From Lachnospiraceae bacterium (lineage in GTDB: Bacteria; Bacillota; Clostridia; Lachnospirales; Lachnospiraceae), in the NCBI GenBank assembly GCA_022483465.1, contig JAKVNF010000001.1, positions 1,240,001 to 1,304,000 on the forward strand: 64,000 bases of DNA. Direction: 5' to 3'. This document shows, piece by piece, positions 1 to 10,616 of this stretch. Each line of letters opens with the position of its first letter. Positions within the stretch are counted from its first letter, which is position 1. The notes beneath the pieces are model-generated. The model was not told the DNA's origin, made no database searches, and saw nothing but the letters and a program-made list of their open reading frames with translations. The translations under genes and the position numbers were made by a program.

Positions 1-647
1 AAGGGTTCCGGGATGTACTCGAAGTGGTGCATCCGGAACACCCAGGTCTTGGCCAGGGCGTTGTCCTCGTAGAAGATGTCCTCTGGGAACCGGGAGGGGC
101 AGTCCAGGATGATCTCCCGGCGGTAGAGCTTGACGCAGAGGGACCCGAAGTCCAGCATCAGGGACCGCTTCTTCTCCAGAGTCAGCTCCCCCGTCTGCTC
201 CGGATGGTTGTTTGCCACCTGCTTTCCCGGGGTCATCGTGTGCGTGCTCACCAGGCTGTAGTCCGTGCCGACGCAGTCCGCCCCGGTCTCCGCAGCTTTA
301 CCACGCAGCCGCTCGAAGTAGTCCGGCACGACCCAGTCGTCCGCGTCGATGAAGGCGATCCAGTCCCCCGTGGCGTGGGCAAGGCCCACATTCTTGGCAC
401 CGCCCTGGTGGTGGTTTTGTTCCGTCTTCAGGGCCGTCACCCTGCCGGGATAGCGCGCGGCATAGTCCCGCAGAATCTCCCCGGACTCGTCCGTCGAGCA
501 GTCGTCGACAGCCAGGATCTCCAGGTTTTCATAGGTCTGATGGACCAAGGAGTCCAGGCAGGTGGAAAGGCGCTGGTCCGAGGCCATGTTGAAGACGGGG
601 ACGATGACCGTGATCTTGTCCTGTTGTACACTGCGGCCTTCCGGCAT
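1..647 (-). CDS. Family 2 glycosyltransferase, 3' end cut by the window edge
   Basis: The reading frame opens at ATG 647 after GGAGGAG and runs off the left edge, giving about 215 residues of the N-terminal part. The protein begins with a GT-A fold: ITVIVPVFN, then LVHQTYENLEILAVDDCST, and the metal/nucleotide-binding DxD as FIDADDW. These are standard family 2 glycosyltransferase motifs. It should transfer a sugar from a nucleotide donor at the inner face of the membrane. It lies downstream of pseB and pseC on the same strand, so a role in building or attaching a surface or flagellar glycan is inferred. The acceptor and donor cannot be read from the sequence. Confidence 0.88.
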   Translation of the reverse strand, partial: MPEGRSVQQDKITVIVPVFNMASDQRLSTCLDSLVHQTYENLEILAVDDCSTDESGEILRDYAARYPGRVTALKTEQNHHQGGAKNVGLAHATGDWIAFIDADDWVVPDYFERLRGKAAETGADCVGTDYSLVSTHTMTPGKQVANNHPEQTGELTLEKKRSLMLDFGSLCVKLYRREIILDCPSRFPEDIFYEDNALAKTWVFRMHHFEYIPEP

Positions 648-682
648 GGCAGTCTCCTCCCCTTGTTGTGGTTTGTACTGAT

Positions 683-720
683 GAAAAAACAGACACGCGG
701 CTTGGTCCGCATGCCTGTCA
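683..720 (-). terminator. Possible terminator or attenuator after pseC
   Basis: On the minus strand a broken stem (GACA..GCGG / CCGC..TGTC) is followed by six T. It lies between the pseC stop and the glycosyltransferase start. The stem has bulges, so it may only partly terminate. Confidence 0.4.
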
Positions 721-723
721 GAC

Positions 724-1920
724 TCATGTTTCGTAGTAGGTCAGGATCTTCGTCACCGCGTGGATGACATCCTCCACGTCCTGGTCCGTCATCGCATAGA
801 ACAGCGGGATCGTGAGCATCTCCTCGTAGAGCTGTTCCGCCTTCGGGCACAGGCCCTTCTGGTATCCCAGCTTCTCGTAGTAGGGGAAGTAGTAGATCGG
901 GATGTAGTGGACGTTGCAGACGATGTTCTCCGCCTCCATGGCGTCGAAGAACTGGCGCCGGTTGATGGAGAGGTGCGCCGGGTTGATCCGCAGCACATAC
1001 AGGTGCCGGACCGTGTCGGACCCTGCCGTCTCCTGCTGCACGATGCAGCCGGGGAGTTTGGAGAAGGCCTCATTGTAGCGGGCGACGATCTTCTTTTTTC
1101 TCTCCGCAAAGGCGGGGAGCTTGTCCAGCTGGCTGGAGATCAGCGCCGCCTGCATGTCCGTGATCCGGTAGTTGGGCGCCAGGGCGACCTGCTCGTAGTA
1201 CCAGGGGCCGTCGGGCTGGTGGACCATCTGGGCCGGGTTTCTCGTGATGCCGTGGGTGCGCAGCAACAGAAGCTTCTCGTACAGCTCCTCGCTGTCGGTG
1301 AGCACCGCGCCGCCCTCGCCGCCGGTGATCGTCTTCACCGCGTGGAAGCTCAACGTCGTCATGTCGGCAAAGGAGCCGACGGGCTTTCCCTTGTAGGAGG
1401 TGCCGATAGAGTGGGCCGCGTCCTCGATGTAGACGAAGCCGTACTTTTTCTTCAGCGCCAGGATGGCGTCCTGGTTCACGCTCTGTCCACCGTAGTCGAC
1501 CGCGACCACCGCCTTCGTGCGGGGCGTGATGCACGCCTCGATGCAGGCGGGATCGATGTTCCAGGTCGCCTCGTCGATATCCGCAAACACCGGCCTTGCC
1601 CCCATGTACAGGGCGCAGTTGGCCGAGGCCGCAAAGGTGATCGGCGTGGTGATGAGCTCGTCCCCGGGTCCGAGGCCGATCGCCATCACCGCCATGTGGA
1701 GGGCTGCCGTGTCGTTAGAGCACAGAACCGCATGCTTTGCGCCGGTCACCCGGCAGAGCTTCTCCTCGCACTCCGTGATGTGGGGGCCGGTGGTCAGGTA
1801 GTCGCTCCGGAGCACTTCCTCCACGGCGCGGATGTCCGCCTCATCGATGTACTGGTGGGAGTAGTAGAGTTTTTTGTTCCGCACCGGCGTGCCGCCGGCA
1901 AAGGCAGGAAGTTCCTTCAT
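724..1920 (-). CDS. pseC: PseC-like UDP-4-keto-sugar aminotransferase
   Basis: This is a 398-residue DegT/DnrJ/EryC1/StrS-type PLP aminotransferase. The start region (FAGGTPVRNKKLYYSHQYID) and the early SDYLTTGP motif match the PseC group. The PLP lysine sits in LSFHAVKTITGGEGGAV. In that family the enzyme aminates UDP-4-keto-6-deoxy-L-AltNAc, the second step of pseudaminic acid synthesis. The gene follows pseB with a 3-bp gap, which supports the pairing. Other nucleotide-4-amino-sugar routes also use this pair, so pseudaminic acid itself is not proven because later pathway genes are outside the window. Confidence 0.88.
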   Translation of the reverse strand: MKELPAFAGGTPVRNKKLYYSHQYIDEADIRAVEEVLRSDYLTTGPHITECEEKLCRVTGAKHAVLCSNDTAALHMAVMAIGLGPGDELITTPITFAASANCALYMGARPVFADIDEATWNIDPACIEACITPRTKAVVAVDYGGQSVNQDAILALKKKYGFVYIEDAAHSIGTSYKGKPVGSFADMTTLSFHAVKTITGGEGGAVLTDSEELYEKLLLLRTHGITRNPAQMVHQPDGPWYYEQVALAPNYRITDMQAALISSQLDKLPAFAERKKKIVARYNEAFSKLPGCIVQQETAGSDTVRHLYVLRINPAHLSINRRQFFDAMEAENIVCNVHYIPIYYFPYYEKLGYQKGLCPKAEQLYEEMLTIPLFYAMTDQDVEDVIHAVTKILTYYET

Positions 1921-1923
1921 GTC

Positions 1924-2937
1924 TCAGTCCTCCTCGACGCCTGAGAGGAGCTCCCGGATCTGGTCCACCGAGAGCCACTCCCGGTTGGTGCCGGAGGAGT
2001 AGGAGAAGCCCTCCTCCACCTTCTTTCCGGACAGGTTCGGGACCTGCCGGGAGTTGTACACGATCTGGGGATAGACGATGTAGTTCTTCTCGAACTCGTA
2101 GGTATTGCCCGAGTCCTCCGGGGTGATCATGATCTCATGGAGCTTCTCGCCGGGACGGATGCCGGTCTCCACGGTCTTGCAGCCCGGGAGCAGCGCCTCC
2201 GCCAGGTCCTTCACATAGAAGGACGGGATCTTGGAGATGAAGGTCTCGCCGCCGTTTGCCTCGGCCAGGGCCTTGATGACCAGCTCCACACCCTGCTCCA
2301 GGGAGATCCAGAAGCGGGTCATCCGGTAGTCGGTGATGGGAAGGGTGGTCTCCCCCTGGGCGATGAGCTTGCGGAAGAACGGGATGACCGAACCCCGGGA
2401 GCCCGCCACATTTCCGTAGCGGACGATGGAGAAGGAGATGTCCTTGCTGCCGGCATAGGCGTTGGCCGCGATGAAGAGCTTGTCGGAGACCAGCTTGGTG
2501 CCGCCGTAGAGGTTGACCGGGTTCACCGCCTTGTCGGTGGAAAGGGCCACCACCTTGTGCACCCCGGTGTTCAGCGCGGCATCGATGACGTTCATCGCGC
2601 CGTGGACGTTGGTCTTGATGGCCTCCGCCGGGTTGTACTCGCAGGCCGGGACCTGCTTGAGTGCCGCCGCATGGATGCAGTAGTCCACGCCCTCCATCGC
2701 GCGCTCGAGTCTCGCCTCATCACGGACGTCGCCGATGAAAAAGCGCATGATCTTCGCGTTCTCCTTGAAGGGGGACTCATTGCTCATCACGAACTGCTTG
2801 TACTCGTCCCGGGAGTAGATGATGATTTTCTTCGGGCTGTAGTGTGAGAGGACGTACTTCGCAAAGCATCTGCCGAAGGAGCCAGTACCCCCGGTGATCA
2901 GGATTGTCTTGCCGTCCAATAACTTCCCATCTGCCAT
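1924..2937 (-). CDS. pseB: PseB-like UDP-GlcNAc 4,6-dehydratase (inverting)
   Basis: This 337-residue protein is a short-chain dehydrogenase/reductase of the FlaA1/PseB type. It has the nucleotide-binding motif ILITGGTGSFG near residue 14, then IIYSRDEYKQ. The catalytic block STDKAVNPVNLYGGTK carries the Asp-Lys pair and Tyr typical of inverting 4,6-dehydratases. It converts UDP-GlcNAc to UDP-2-acetamido-2,6-dideoxy-L-arabino-hexos-4-ulose. A start at 2937 follows AAAGGACAG. It probably shares a transcript with pseC and the glycosyltransferase. Confidence 0.9.
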   Translation of the reverse strand: MADGKLLDGKTILITGGTGSFGRCFAKYVLSHYSPKKIIIYSRDEYKQFVMSNESPFKENAKIMRFFIGDVRDEARLERAMEGVDYCIHAAALKQVPACEYNPAEAIKTNVHGAMNVIDAALNTGVHKVVALSTDKAVNPVNLYGGTKLVSDKLFIAANAYAGSKDISFSIVRYGNVAGSRGSVIPFFRKLIAQGETTLPITDYRMTRFWISLEQGVELVIKALAEANGGETFISKIPSFYVKDLAEALLPGCKTVETGIRPGEKLHEIMITPEDSGNTYEFEKNYIVYPQIVYNSRQVPNLSGKKVEEGFSYSSGTNREWLSVDQIRELLSGVEED

Positions 2938-2981
2938 GTCTTACAACTGTCCTTTCCGATCCGGCGCCGGGCGCCGGCATT

Positions 2982-3380
2982 TCACTTTATATTCTCTTCT
3001 TCCTGCTGGGGCGCCATGTGGGCCGTGTAGTAGGCATAGAGCTTCTGGTAGGTGTCGTCGTCGATGTCGTGCTCGATGCGGCAGGCCTGCCTGGCAGCCG
3101 TCTGCTCGGAGACACCCACCGCCATCAGCATGCTGGCGAGGAGCCGATGCCGCGCCCAGATCTCCTCCGCAATCCTGCGCCCCGGGGCAAGCAGCACAAT
3201 TCTTCCCGAGGGGTCCATGCGGATGCAGCCGTTCTCCCGCAGCTTTTTCATCGCGATGGAAACGCTGGGCTTGGAGTAGTGCAGCTCATTGACGATGTCA
3301 ATGGACCGGACCGGGATGCCCCGCTCCTCCAGCATCAGGATCGTCTCCAGATAGTCCTCCGCGGACTCGTGGATCTGCAC
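2982..3380 (-). CDS. DtxR/MntR-family metal-dependent regulator
   Basis: The protein has an N-terminal winged helix (SAEDYLETILML, then RSIDIVNELHYSKPSVSIAM) and a metal-binding/dimer domain with WARHRLL and ACRIEHDID. I chose GTG 3380, one base after the glgB stop, because translation from there gives the usual family start and a GGAG lies upstream; an ATG at 3422 would add 14 unrelated residues. The product has 132 residues, close to MntR. Candidate metal ligands are Asp9, Glu12, the His of RHRLL, and Cys-Glu-His of CRIEH. It probably senses Fe(II) or Mn(II); its targets are not visible. Confidence 0.85.
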   Translation of the reverse strand: MQIHESAEDYLETILMLEERGIPVRSIDIVNELHYSKPSVSIAMKKLRENGCIRMDPSGRIVLLAPGRRIAEEIWARHRLLASMLMAVGVSEQTAARQACRIEHDIDDDTYQKLYAYYTAHMAPQQEEENIK

Positions 3381-3381
3381 G

Positions 3382-5358
<1,977 letters not shown>

Positions 5359-5387
5359 ACCCTGTTACCCCCTTATTTTATTGTCCT

Positions 5388-8300
5388 TCACGCCTCGTAG
5401 TGCTGGAAATCCTTTTCGTGAATGATGATCCGGTCATCCTGGTCATAGCGCTTGCGCGAGAGGATCAGCATCAGCGTGTGCAGATTCTTCTTGGATGCCC
5501 AGCCGATGGCCTCATCCACCAGGTCGCGCACCTCTTTGGTCGTCACCTGATGATCCCGCGTCTGCCGTGCAGAAATGCGGGAGGAGAGCGCCAGCTGGCC
5601 CATCTCATCAATGCTGTAGTCCTTGGCCTTGGCATACTCCAGGCCGTAGGACACCAGCGCCTTGTCGGTCAGGGGCTGAATGTCCACCGTGACCGTAAAG
5701 CTCTTCATGTAGTCCGGATACTCCTCAAGGAACTCGTCCATCGCCCGCTTCTTGTCGGCGAAGATCACGATGAGCCCCCGCTCCTTCCCCTCGATCTCCT
5801 GGTGCAGGTTCTTCAGGGTATCCTCCTCCAGGGCCGCGGCGTTGTAGACAATCATGGCGCCGCCGCTGATCTGATCCAGCGTGGCGGAGAGCTTGCCCGC
5901 CTCCAGCCGGTTGAGCGCCGGGCCGGATGCCTTGGCGATCTTGCCGGTGAAGTTGGCATCGCTGTGCTTGGTGATCTCCAGGATGCCCTGGGCGACCTTC
6001 TTGGCGGCGCCCTCGGGTCCCTTCACAACGATGTTGCCGGTGTAGGACGCAAGGCTCAGGTTGTCGATGGCGGCCAGGATCTGCCGGCGGTTCTCCGGCA
6101 CGATGCAGGTCGGTCCAAAGAGCTTCTTCTCACTCTCCGTGAGGGCCCGCTGCCCGGCGGCAGCAAGGGAACGGGTGTCATCCTGCTTTGCAGGAGCGGT
6201 CTCTTCCTGCTCCTGCTCTGCCTCAGGCTTGGTCTCCTGCGGCGCCTCCTGGGGTGCCCTGCGGGGACGCCGGGGCGCACGGGGAGCTCTTCTTGCGCTC
6301 TCCTCCGGTGCCGGGGCCTCCTCAGCGGGTGCCTCGCTCTCCTGCTGCGGAGCAGGCTCCGCAGCAGGTTCTGCCTCTTCCTCCGCGGGAGCCTCTGCAG
6401 GCTCCTCGCGGACCAGTTCGTCATCGGGTCTGCGAATCGGTCTCTGACGGCGTCTTCTCGAGCGCATCGAAGGCTCCTCCTCAGCAGGTGCCTCCTCTTC
6501 CGGCAGTGCGCCGGGGAAGGCATCGGGTGCTGCCTCGTCCAGCTGCTCTGGCGCAGCCGTCTCCTCTGCCATCTCCGCGACAGGGCGCACCGGGCGGCGG
6601 CGCCGTCTGGTGAAGACGGGCGGTGCGGTCTCGGGTGCAGGCTCCTCTGCTGCTGCCTCTTCCTCAGGCTGCGCGGGGCTCTCCTCCTCTTCGGGGATCT
6701 CCTCCTCGGGCGTCTCCTCTGCGGGGACCTCCTCCGGAATCTCCTCCTCGGGAGCTGCTTCTTCCTCCGGGAGCTCCTCCGGGAATGCCTCCCCGGCAGG
6801 CTCCTCCGGAAGAGGTGCCTCCGCCGGCACTTCCTCCTCCGGCTGCTGCATCACCGGCTCCTGTGCCTGACTTCTCTCCCGGGCCTCGAACTCCTCGTAG
6901 CGCTTCTTCTCCCGGTCCATGGCAAGGCGGACGGCGTTGGCATCCCAGCGTCTTGTGACGATGCTGCCATCCTCGTTCTCCTCGTAGGCAGGCTCCTCGT
7001 CGATGCTGCTTTCTGCCGGGGTGCCATAGTCCTGCGCTCCGTCATCGGCATACTGCACCGGCTCCTGGGCATAGCCCTCCTCCGGGCCGTAGGCGCCCTC
7101 CTGCTCATAGAGAGCAGCCTGGCCGTAGGCGTTCTCCTGCGCAGCGCCCTGCTCAGGAGCCGCGCTGTACGCATCCTGCGCGCCCTCATAGCTGCCCTGC
7201 TCCGGGCCGGCGTTGGCAAACAGGTCACTGGCCTGCTGCGCGCCGGCGTTCTCCTCCGGGATCTCCTGGGCCGGGATGTGGCGCACCCGGTAGCCGCCCT
7301 CGGGTCTTTGCTCCTGCTGGAGCGGCGCCTCTTCCTGCTGCGTGCCGCGGTAGCGGGCAGAGCCGCGGCCGGAGATGCCGCTCTCCAGGGAGGCTCTCGC
7401 ATCCCGGTGGCGCTTCTCCACATTCTTCTCGATGTCCTCGAGCAGGCCGTGGCGGGAGGTCTCGTCGAACTCCTGGAAGAGCTCGCCGGTGTCCTCCATG
7501 ATCTTCTTTGCGACCTTCTCCTCGCTGGTGTCCTTCACGCTCTGGCGGATCTTCTCCCACTCCGCCATCACCTCACTGATGGACAGGGTTGCCTGGGAGG
7601 GCGCGGTGCTCTCTGCGGGCTCCTCCTCCCCGGCGTCCTCTTCGGGCGCTGCCTCCTCTGCGTGGGCGGACTGGTTCTCCACCTGGAGCTCCGGCTGGGG
7701 AACCGGTGCAGGCTCTGCCGCCGCCTCGGGTTCGGAGACTGCTGCCTCCTCCTTCTCCTGTGCGTCGAGCTGGGCCAGGCCCTCTGCCACGGTCCGCTGC
7801 AGGGCAGCGTCCGTGTCGACCTTCTCCCCGTCCTCGACGGGGGAAATGTCCTCCTTCTCGGGGACGGCCTCGGGCTTTTGCGCGCGAGACGCGCTCTCAA
7901 TCTCCTGAATCAGCTGCTCGGCCTTCTTGGCAAACCGACCGCCGGCGTGATCAGACAGGTCACGGCAGGTGGCGATGGCCTCCTCGTCCCGTCCCGCCGC
8001 ATGGAGCTGAACGGCCAGCTCATAGACCCACTTGGGCTCCGCGTGCTCCTCGCGCAGACGCGAGAGCACATCGATCTTCTCGTCGGCGGAGACCGGGGAG
8101 ACCTGGTACATCTTGTACTGCAGGATCAGACGCTTGTAGCTGTTCGGCGCCAGGGTGTTGAAATTCTGCATCAGCGCAAGGGCAGACGTCAAATCGCTCT
8201 GCAGGCCGTCTCTTCCATAGAGAAAGAGTGTCAGCTCACAGAGTGAATAAATGATCTCCGGATTCTGGGGATCTCTTTGATCGGCAAAGACCAGGAGTCT

Positions 8301-8480
8301 CCTGCTCTTTGCGTATTCCTTGTTGATTTTATAGACATCGCTGACCTTGCAGAGCGTCTCGGCGCTCTTGACTCTCTGCCAGTCGATTCCGTCTGCGACG
8401 CCAGCCGCATCCCGGAAATTCTGGGCGGAAATCAGCGAGTTTATCTCCTGAAGCCTGATCCGATATTCGTACTTATCCAA
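5388..8480 (-). CDS. Helical-repeat protein with acidic Pro/Glu linker and degenerate AAA-like C-domain
   Basis: The product has 1030 residues; the start is TTG 8480 after AAGAGGT. Residues about 1-190 look like TPR-type helical repeats. Residues about 200-790 are low-complexity, rich in Glu, Pro and Ala, with some Tyr/Gln-rich stretches and Arg patches. Residues about 790-1030 resemble a CbxX/CfqX-type AAA domain, but the Walker A position reads GPEGAAKK (821-828) without the usual Gly-Lys-Ser/Thr ending, and the Walker B position reads GAMIVYNAA without Asp-Glu. No signal peptide or membrane segment is seen. A scaffold or regulatory role is possible, but the function is unknown. A strong promoter lies upstream at 8551-8579. 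Confidence 0.75.
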   Translation of the reverse strand: MDKYEYRIRLQEINSLISAQNFRDAAGVADGIDWQRVKSAETLCKVSDVYKINKEYAKSRRLLVFADQRDPQNPEIIYSLCELTLFLYGRDGLQSDLTSALALMQNFNTLAPNSYKRLILQYKMYQVSPVSADEKIDVLSRLREEHAEPKWVYELAVQLHAAGRDEEAIATCRDLSDHAGGRFAKKAEQLIQEIESASRAQKPEAVPEKEDISPVEDGEKVDTDAALQRTVAEGLAQLDAQEKEEAAVSEPEAAAEPAPVPQPELQVENQSAHAEEAAPEEDAGEEEPAESTAPSQATLSISEVMAEWEKIRQSVKDTSEEKVAKKIMEDTGELFQEFDETSRHGLLEDIEKNVEKRHRDARASLESGISGRGSARYRGTQQEEAPLQQEQRPEGGYRVRHIPAQEIPEENAGAQQASDLFANAGPEQGSYEGAQDAYSAAPEQGAAQENAYGQAALYEQEGAYGPEEGYAQEPVQYADDGAQDYGTPAESSIDEEPAYEENEDGSIVTRRWDANAVRLAMDREKKRYEEFEARERSQAQEPVMQQPEEEVPAEAPLPEEPAGEAFPEELPEEEAAPEEEIPEEVPAEETPEEEIPEEEESPAQPEEEAAAEEPAPETAPPVFTRRRRRPVRPVAEMAEETAAPEQLDEAAPDAFPGALPEEEAPAEEEPSMRSRRRRQRPIRRPDDELVREEPAEAPAEEEAEPAAEPAPQQESEAPAEEAPAPEESARRAPRAPRRPRRAPQEAPQETKPEAEQEQEETAPAKQDDTRSLAAAGQRALTESEKKLFGPTCIVPENRRQILAAIDNLSLASYTGNIVVKGPEGAAKKVAQGILEITKHSDANFTGKIAKASGPALNRLEAGKLSATLDQISGGAMIVYNAAALEEDTLKNLHQEIEGKERGLIVIFADKKRAMDEFLEEYPDYMKSFTVTVDIQPLTDKALVSYGLEYAKAKDYSIDEMGQLALSSRISARQTRDHQVTTKEVRDLVDEAIGWASKKNLHTLMLILSRKRYDQDDRIIIHEKDFQHYEA

Positions 8481-8550
8481 CGCTTGCTACCTCTTGGCTC
8501 CCCTCTTCTGTGCAGAAAGAGCAGACCTTCCCTAATCATAATTCCAACAA

Positions 8551-8579
8551 AGTTTAGCATACGGCTATGGTGATGTCAA
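8551..8579 (-). promoter_or_regulatory. Sigma-A-type promoter of the long helical-repeat gene
   Basis: On the minus strand TTGACA is followed after 17 bp by TAAACT. It reads into the 1030-residue gene about 70 bp downstream and probably drives glgB and following genes too. Confidence 0.75.
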
Positions 8580-8599
8580 AAAAGCAAAGTCGCTTTCAC

Positions 8600-9514
8600 T
8601 CATTCGTTCCGGGCCGGAGAAGGGGCCGAATTCCCGCATTTCCGGCGTTTTTCCAGCTCATTGGCAAGATCTGCGAACTGCTCGAGCGAGAGTTTTTCTC
8701 CGCGCACATCCGCAGGAAGGGAGAGGGCCGCGAGTGCCTCCACCACATCCTCCCGCGTGAGGGTCCAGCCGTCCTGGGAAAAGCCGTGGGAGAGGCCGTT
8801 GGCCAGGGTCTTTCTGCGCTGGTTGAAGCTTGCCCGGATCAGGGCAAAGAGAAACGCCTCATCCGCCTCCACCGGCGGGGTATCCCTAAGGGTAAGGGTC
8901 AGGACCGTCGAGTCCACGGCGGGCCTGGGCGTAAAGGAGGACGGCGGCACGTTCAGGTCAACCCTGGGCACGCTGTAGTAGCGCACCGCCAGGGAGAGGG
9001 CGCCGTACTCCTTGTCCTTCTCGGTAGCCAGAATCCGCTCCGCCACCTCCTTCTGCACCATCACCGTGATGCTCTCAAAGACATCCCGCTGCCGCAGAAG
9101 CTGCAACAGGATCGGTGTGGTGATGTAGTAGGGGAGGTTTGCGACGCACTTGAGGCGCCGTCCCCCGTTGTAGGTGTCCCGGAGGGACGGCAGATCGGTC
9201 TTTAGGATGTCCTGCCAGAGGATCGTCACGTTGGTGCAGCCGTCCAGGGTCTCCGCAAGGACTGGCTCCAGGGTGGTGTCGATCTCCACCGCCACCACCT
9301 GGCCCGCCGCCAGGGAGAGCTCCTGGGTCATGGTCCCGATGCCGGGGCCGATTTCCAGCACGCAGTCGTCCTTCGTGACGCCGGCTGCCGCCACAATGCC
9401 GCGAACGATGTCGCCGTGGATCAGGAAGTTCTGCCCGAATTTTTTCTTGGCCCGGATGCCGTACTTGTCCAGGACCCGCCGGGTCTCATAGGGTGCTGTG
9501 AGTAGTGCGCTCAT
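8600..9514 (-). CDS. rsmA: 16S rRNA (adenine1518/1519-N6)-dimethyltransferase
   Basis: This 304-residue protein is RsmA/KsgA, which dimethylates two adjacent adenines in helix 45 of 16S rRNA. It has the family start YGIRAKKKFGQNFL, the SAM-binding motif VLEIGPGIGTMTQEL and the catalytic CVANLPYYITTPI (NLPY). The start ATG 9514 overlaps the tatD stop as ATGA, showing translational coupling. A longer frame to 9817 exists but is only the shadow of tatD. The tatD-rsmA neighbourhood is familiar from B. subtilis (yabD, ksgA). Confidence 0.95.
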   Translation of the reverse strand: MSALLTAPYETRRVLDKYGIRAKKKFGQNFLIHGDIVRGIVAAAGVTKDDCVLEIGPGIGTMTQELSLAAGQVVAVEIDTTLEPVLAETLDGCTNVTILWQDILKTDLPSLRDTYNGGRRLKCVANLPYYITTPILLQLLRQRDVFESITVMVQKEVAERILATEKDKEYGALSLAVRYYSVPRVDLNVPPSSFTPRPAVDSTVLTLTLRDTPPVEADEAFLFALIRASFNQRRKTLANGLSHGFSQDGWTLTREDVVEALAALSLPADVRGEKLSLEQFADLANELEKRRKCGNSAPSPARNE

Positions 9515-10287
9515 ACGTGATAAAGCCTTTCTGCGTTTTGCTCGGTGACAGCGATCACCTCTTCGGGATCGATGCCCTTGCAGTCGGCCACCGCCTGTGC
9601 CACAAGGGGGAGAAACAGGGAGGAGTTGCGCTCGCCCCGGTGGGGAACCGGTGCCATGTAGGGGCAGTCGGTCTCGAGGACCAGGGAGGTCAGCGGGATT
9701 ACCCGCACCACCTCCCGGATCTTTCTCGCGTTCTTGAAGGTCAGAACGCCGCCGATCCCCAGGTAAAAGCCGAGCTTCACAAACTCCCGCGCCAGCTCCG
9801 TGCTGTAAGAATAGCAATGGATCACCCCGCCCGCAAGACCGGAATGGTATTCCTGCAGGATGTCAAAGGTGTCCTTTGCGGCATCCCTGGAGTGGATGAT
9901 GACGGGAAACCCCGTCTTCTGCGCGAGCACAAGCTGGCGCACAAACCACTTTTTCTGGAGCGCCGGGTCCGGATCCTCCTCCGGGAAGTGGTAGTCGAGG
10001 CCGATCTCCCCGATGGCGACCACCTTCGGATCCCGGGCCTTTTGCTCCATCTCCTCCAGAAACGCCTCCGTCAGGTCCCGGCACTCCGAGGGGTGGATGC
10101 CGAGGGCGGCGTAAACGTTGGGGAACTCATGGGCCAAGGAGAGAACCCGATCCACGCTCTCCATGGTGGAGGCCACATCCGTGCAGCGGCCGATTCCGTA
10201 TTGCGGGAAGGCGGCGATCACCTCCCGGTAATCGCCGGCAAACGCCTCATCATCGTAGTGGGCATGGGTATCAAAGATCTGTGCCAT
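9511..10287 (-). CDS. tatD: TatD-family metal-dependent hydrolase (putative DNase)
   Basis: A 258-residue TIM-barrel amidohydrolase-type protein. Metal-binding motifs are FDTHAHYDDEAF at the N-terminus, AIGEIGLDYHF in the middle, VIIHSRDA, and LETDCPYMAPVP near the end. Family members act as 3'-5' exonucleases or D-aminoacyl-tRNA-related hydrolases, so the substrate is uncertain. The gene is the first of a tatD-rsmA unit. The start follows GGAGGAAC. The 330 bp upstream lacks genes and then meets a MITE. Confidence 0.9.
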   Translation of the reverse strand: MAQIFDTHAHYDDEAFAGDYREVIAAFPQYGIGRCTDVASTMESVDRVLSLAHEFPNVYAALGIHPSECRDLTEAFLEEMEQKARDPKVVAIGEIGLDYHFPEEDPDPALQKKWFVRQLVLAQKTGFPVIIHSRDAAKDTFDILQEYHSGLAGGVIHCYSYSTELAREFVKLGFYLGIGGVLTFKNARKIREVVRVIPLTSLVLETDCPYMAPVPHRGERNSSLFLPLVAQAVADCKGIDPEEVIAVTEQNAERLYHV

Positions 10288-10616
10288 CGTTCCTCCTGTG
10301 CTGCTTGGTCTGTAAAATTCGGCCCTTTCACTTTTTTTGTGGGATGAGCCCCTCCTGACCTCCGCTCAGAGCCCTGGATCCGGCTTCTCCTCTGGTGCCC
10401 AATAAGCCTTTTGGGTTACTGTAACCTTTGCCGGACCGTGGGAGCATCGCCGAGGGGCCCACGGTCTCGGAGCTGTCTCTGCCAGTCCACACTACCACTT
10501 GAAGTGGTAGTACTTTATAGAAGATATCCTCTATGGATTATCTCCTTCTGGTGCATCACACAAGAAAAATGAAAGACCCTAAAATTCCGGTGAAGGGCCG
10601 GGAAACTTATTCGAAA
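10288..10616. other. Intergenic region with three inverted repeats
   Basis: No coding region is supported here. It holds GGTTAC-T-GTAACC at 10414-10426, a stem formed by CCGTGGG and CCCACGG about 10436-10463, and a 21-bp palindrome with ten-base arms (ACTACCACTT) at 10491-10511. None matches a riboswitch motif that I recognise. The right end is the ATTCGAAA target duplication of the adjoining MITE (10609-10616). Confidence 0.5.

Noticed and set aside
9515-9817. Extended start of rsmA
   Set aside because: It runs inside tatD in another frame; the family start is at 9514 with an ATGA overlap.
10288-10616. Riboswitch or T-box leader upstream of tatD
   Set aside because: Stems are present, but no T-box, TPP, SAM, cobalamin or glycine motif can be read and there is no attached terminator.
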